This document shows, one piece after another, positions 15,453-17,816 of a stretch of 17,816 nucleotides of DNA. The stretch is taken from positions 1 to 17,816 of the forward strand of contig CAYSLU010000101.1 in NCBI GenBank assembly GCA_964431965.1, written 5' to 3'. Position 1 is the stretch's first letter. Each line of letters begins with the position of its first letter. The notes beneath the pieces are model-generated. The model was not told where the DNA came from, searched no databases, and saw only the letters and a program-made list of their open reading frames with translations. The position numbers were made by a program, and so were the translations under genes. The stretch is from CAYSLU01 sp964431965. Its GTDB lineage: Bacteria > Verrucomicrobiota > Kiritimatiellia > CAIKKV01 > CAYSLU01.

Positions 15453-17579
15453 ATGACGGAGAACGTGGAGAATCGGCCCGGTGCCTGGATGTACCGGCAT
15501 GACGAGATCATAACGCAGCGCCCGTACGGGGTGGACGTCGACGCCGATGGATGGCTCTGGCAGGGCTGCGCGACCGGCCAACTCGTCGGCCACCACCTGC
15601 GGACCAACGCGTTGCGGATCTTGCCCCTCCCGGCCATCGGCCGCCACGCCGTGTATCAGGTGTTCGCCTGGGACGGGAAGCTCGTGCTCACACTCGGGTC
15701 GTGCCCGTTCTATGTCGTGCTGGATCCCGCGACCGGCGCCTGCACGCGCAAGTCCATTCCGGCGGCGCGGCCGATCGTCTGGTACGGGGCGCGGACCCCG
15801 CGCCGGCTGCTGCTCTACGAGCGGTCCGAGTCCAAGGTGCTGGTGTTGGACGGCCCGGAGGCCGAGCCGCGCGTCGTGGCCTGTCCGTATCCCGGGCAAC
15901 TGGCCTCGGGTGACTTCTGCTCGGACGGCCTTGTGTACAGCGCGCTGCCGGACCCGGCCCGCATGGTCCGCTTTGACCCCGCCGAGGCCCGGTTCATCGA
16001 CGAGACGCCCGTGCCGTTTCCCGATGCCGGACTGTCCGGGAAGAGCGAGCACCGGGGCGTTCTCTACTGCGCCGACTCGGCTGGCGGCCGTCTGCTGCCG
16101 TTCGAGATGGACACGCGCCGCTGGCTGGATCCCATTCCGACCCCGGACCATGGGAAGCGGTACGGCTTCATCGGCGGCGGCTTCGACTTCAAGGGCTGCG
16201 CCTACTACTGCCTGTCCACGTACATGCACCGGAGCCGCCTGGATGTGAAGACGGGCCGCGTCATTACGCCCGATGGCCCGCTGGCCGTGGACGGGCGTCC
16301 GCCCCGCTTCCTGGACCGCTTTCTGGTCTTCGATCCCGAGACGCGCGCATTCGACTACCTCGTGGCGGATCCGCAGCCCGACGGCATTCCCATGGTGTGC
16401 TACGCCTGGGCCGACAGCGAGCGGTTCGCGATCACGGGCATTACCATTCCGTTCGACGAACCGGGCGTGCCCGGGACGCAGCTCGGGCCATGGTTCGTCC
16501 TGCAGAGCGAGCCGGCGGCCGACGAGCCGGGCTTCTCCGGGTGCGACTTCCGGTGGGACCGCGAGGCGCATGTGCGCCAGTACCGGCGAGGCTACGGGAG
16601 GACCCGGTCGCTATTCCTCCCCAAGGATCCCTACGTGCCGCCGACCTCCAACCTGCGTGGGCCGGCCACATACTATCCCCCGGGCGTGACCGCGGCCCTC
16701 AAGCGTCGGGCGGAGCGCACGGATGCGACGGCGTACTGGCGCGGCGTGGTCGAGCCAGTGGTCGCGGGAGCGGAGAACGACTCCGCGCGCGTGCGCGCGA
16801 TCGCCGCGTTTGTCCGTCGTTCCACTTACTACAACCCGATTCAGGAAATGGAGGGCGGGAGCCCGATCGCGCTGCTCGAGGCGCACGACATCCGCTGCGG
16901 CGCGGCGGTGCGCGTGCTGCGCGCGCTGTTCGATGCGGCCGGCGTCGAATCGCGGACGACCTCGATGTCGCACCACGTCGTCGCGGAAGCGCGCTACGAC
17001 GGCGAGTGGCACATCGCTGATGCGCTCTTCTTTGGGAGCCGGCAGCCATCGAAGGACGGCCGGGTGCTGTCCGTGGCGGAGCTCAAGGAAGACGTCTACT
17101 TTGCCGACGGCTGGGCTCAGGACGGCTTTCTCTATGACGATGACGAGATGCTGAGCGAGGACGGGTTTAGCGTGCTGGGCTACGTGTTCGGGCCGTGGGG
17201 CGCGTATCCGTATTACTCGTGGTATCTCGGGGCCCCGGCGGAGCACCCGCCGACCCGGCCGGTGATCCTGCCGGTTCGCCGCGAAGGCGGGCAGCAGGTT
17301 CGTGTCGCATGGGCGCCGTCGGCGCGCTTGGGCGACGGGCCGATTGAGTACCAGGTGCGGATCGCAGACGACCGGGCGATGCAGAACACGGTCTTGTGCG
17401 CGACAACCGCCGATACCGGCATGCGCTTCGACGTCCCGGAGCGGAATCGCATGTACTATATCGAGGTCCGGGCCATGGACGATCATCGCCGGCTGAACCC
17501 GAACACGTGGTATCCCCCCTCGCGCTCAAACTTCGTGCTCGTGCCGCAGGAGCAGTACGGCTGGTACGGCGTGCTGTAG
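15453..17579 (+). CDS. Beta-propeller / transglutaminase-like / FnIII-like protein
   Basis: The 708-residue protein has three parts. Residues 1-430 look like a beta-propeller: repeated strand-turn units with Gly, Asp and Trp, such as PYGVDVDADGWLW, FAWDGKLVLTLG, FDPAEARFIDE and DRFLVFDPETRAFDYL. Residues about 455-560 form a transglutaminase-like cysteine protease fold with the triad intact: Cys482 in IRCGAAVRVL, His508 in SHHVVAEARYDG and Asp523 in EWHIADALF. The His-to-Asp spacing of 15 matches the family pattern. Residues about 620-700 resemble a fibronectin type III domain (YQVRIADDRAMQ, MYYIEVRAMDD). There is no signal peptide or membrane helix from the ATG at 15453, which has GGGAGG at 15442-15447. 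Such domains cleave or cross-link proteins or act on peptides; the substrate is unknown. The upstream secreted protein is its nearest partner candidate. Confidence 0.82.
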   Translation: MTENVENRPGAWMYRHDEIITQRPYGVDVDADGWLWQGCATGQLVGHHLRTNALRILPLPAIGRHAVYQVFAWDGKLVLTLGSCPFYVVLDPATGACTRKSIPAARPIVWYGARTPRRLLLYERSESKVLVLDGPEAEPRVVACPYPGQLASGDFCSDGLVYSALPDPARMVRFDPAEARFIDETPVPFPDAGLSGKSEHRGVLYCADSAGGRLLPFEMDTRRWLDPIPTPDHGKRYGFIGGGFDFKGCAYYCLSTYMHRSRLDVKTGRVITPDGPLAVDGRPPRFLDRFLVFDPETRAFDYLVADPQPDGIPMVCYAWADSERFAITGITIPFDEPGVPGTQLGPWFVLQSEPAADEPGFSGCDFRWDREAHVRQYRRGYGRTRSLFLPKDPYVPPTSNLRGPATYYPPGVTAALKRRAERTDATAYWRGVVEPVVAGAENDSARVRAIAAFVRRSTYYNPIQEMEGGSPIALLEAHDIRCGAAVRVLRALFDAAGVESRTTSMSHHVVAEARYDGEWHIADALFFGSRQPSKDGRVLSVAELKEDVYFADGWAQDGFLYDDDEMLSEDGFSVLGYVFGPWGAYPYYSWYLGAPAEHPPTRPVILPVRREGGQQVRVAWAPSARLGDGPIEYQVRIADDRAMQNTVLCATTADTGMRFDVPERNRMYYIEVRAMDDHRRLNPNTWYPPSRSNFVLVPQEQYGWYGVL

Positions 17580-17612
17580 GGCGGCCAGACACGCCGATCG
17601 CCAGACGAGCGT

Positions 17613-17678
17613 GTAGCCGCGGGCGTAAGCCCGTGGCCGTGGACGCCGGGAAAGCCACGCGCTCACGCGCGCGGCTAC
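17613..17678. repeat. REPIN-like pair of inverted GTAG-hairpin units
   Basis: Two 25-base units face each other. The first lies at 17613-17637 on the + strand, the second at 17678-17654 on the - strand, with 16 bases between. Both start with GTAG and then fold into an 8-9 bp stem closed by a four-base loop. They differ at three positions: unit positions 10 and 19 change together (G-C to C-G, which keeps the pair), and the loop changes from GTAA to GTGA, both of the GNRA form. A conserved GTAG tetranucleotide 5' of a hairpin, arranged as an inverted pair, is the known layout of REP sequences and REPINs mobilised by RAYT (TnpA-REP) proteins. No RAYT gene is in the window. The structure is seen directly; the REPIN identity is inferred. 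Confidence 0.65.
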
Positions 17679-17691
17679 AACGGGAGCACGG

Positions 17692-17816
17692 ATGTCGAAG
17701 CCCGCGTATGATCGACGGGCAACGTGGCGTGTAAGCTATGAGAAACCAACGCGGAGTGGGGGCCGGGAAGACGGTGCTGGGACGGCCCCGATGAAGCGGA
17801 GGCTGAGCCCGGCGGT
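17692..17816 (+). CDS. Possible start of an unidentified gene, cut by the window edge
   Basis: An ATG at 17692 is preceded by GGGAG (17682-17686, five bases away), and the frame stays open for 41 codons to the end of the window; a second in-frame ATG lies at 17791 (MKRRLSPA). Codon third positions are much less GC-rich than in the other genes here and the residues match nothing I know, so it may be noncoding, of foreign origin, or a real gene that starts at 17791. Confidence 0.2.
   Translation, partial: MSKPAYDRRATWRVSYEKPTRSGGREDGAGTAPMKRRLSPA

Noticed and set aside
17738..17794. Short open frame starting ATGAGAAAC
   Set aside because: Only 18 codons, with no ribosome binding site and no recognisable product.

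Overview
The window is high-GC bacterial chromosomal DNA. It opens with a conserved translation and RNA-metabolism cluster and then passes into less conserved envelope and secretion genes. The order infB-rbfA-truB-ribF-rpsO-pnp is the classic bacterial arrangement. The high GC, the NosY-like ABC permease cassette, the very large secreted TPR protein, the secreted protein family of the 14266-15324 gene and the GC-rich dispersed repeats all suggest a member of the PVC group (Kiritimatiellota, Lentisphaerota or Planctomycetota) or a similar environmental lineage. That placement is inference and is not secure to phylum.

Region 1 (1-6931, + strand): the 3' part of infB (cut by the left edge; its Pro/Ala-rich linker is open from base 2), rbfA, a short truB overlapping rbfA by 17 bases, a bifunctional ribF, rpsO and pnp. 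A near-consensus sigma70-type promoter (TTTACA-17-TATACT) lies inside the 3' end of ribF and should drive rpsO and pnp separately from the upstream genes. Both rpsO and pnp have purine-rich leaders. A terminator-like hairpin follows pnp.

Region 2 (6932-10539, + strand): a 275-base spacer carrying a perfect 14-base palindrome and a degenerate inverted repeat, then a promoter-like TATACT only 8 bases before the start codon, then a permease-ATPase-permease ABC-2 type export cassette. The second permease carries a large extracytoplasmic insertion.

Region 3 (10556-13780, - strand): one 1074-residue secreted TPR protein, convergent with the ABC cassette (16 bases between stop codons), with a clear ribosome binding site and a perfect TATAAT upstream.

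Region 4 (13781-17816): a 485-base divergent spacer containing a perfect hairpin and a second degenerate inverted repeat; a secreted protein of a conserved family of unknown function; then a 708-residue cytoplasmic-looking protein with a beta-propeller-like N-terminal half, a transglutaminase-like domain with an intact Cys-His-Asp triad, and a fibronectin type III-like C-terminus. Downstream is a REPIN-like element: two inverted 25-base GTAG-hairpin units with compensatory base changes and GNRA-type loops. The window ends in an open frame too short to identify.

The most interesting items are the REPIN-like element, the propeller/transglutaminase/FnIII protein beside the secreted protein of unknown function, and the probable leaderless mRNA of the ABC cassette. 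I saw no tRNA, rRNA, CRISPR array, transposase, phage gene or known riboswitch.
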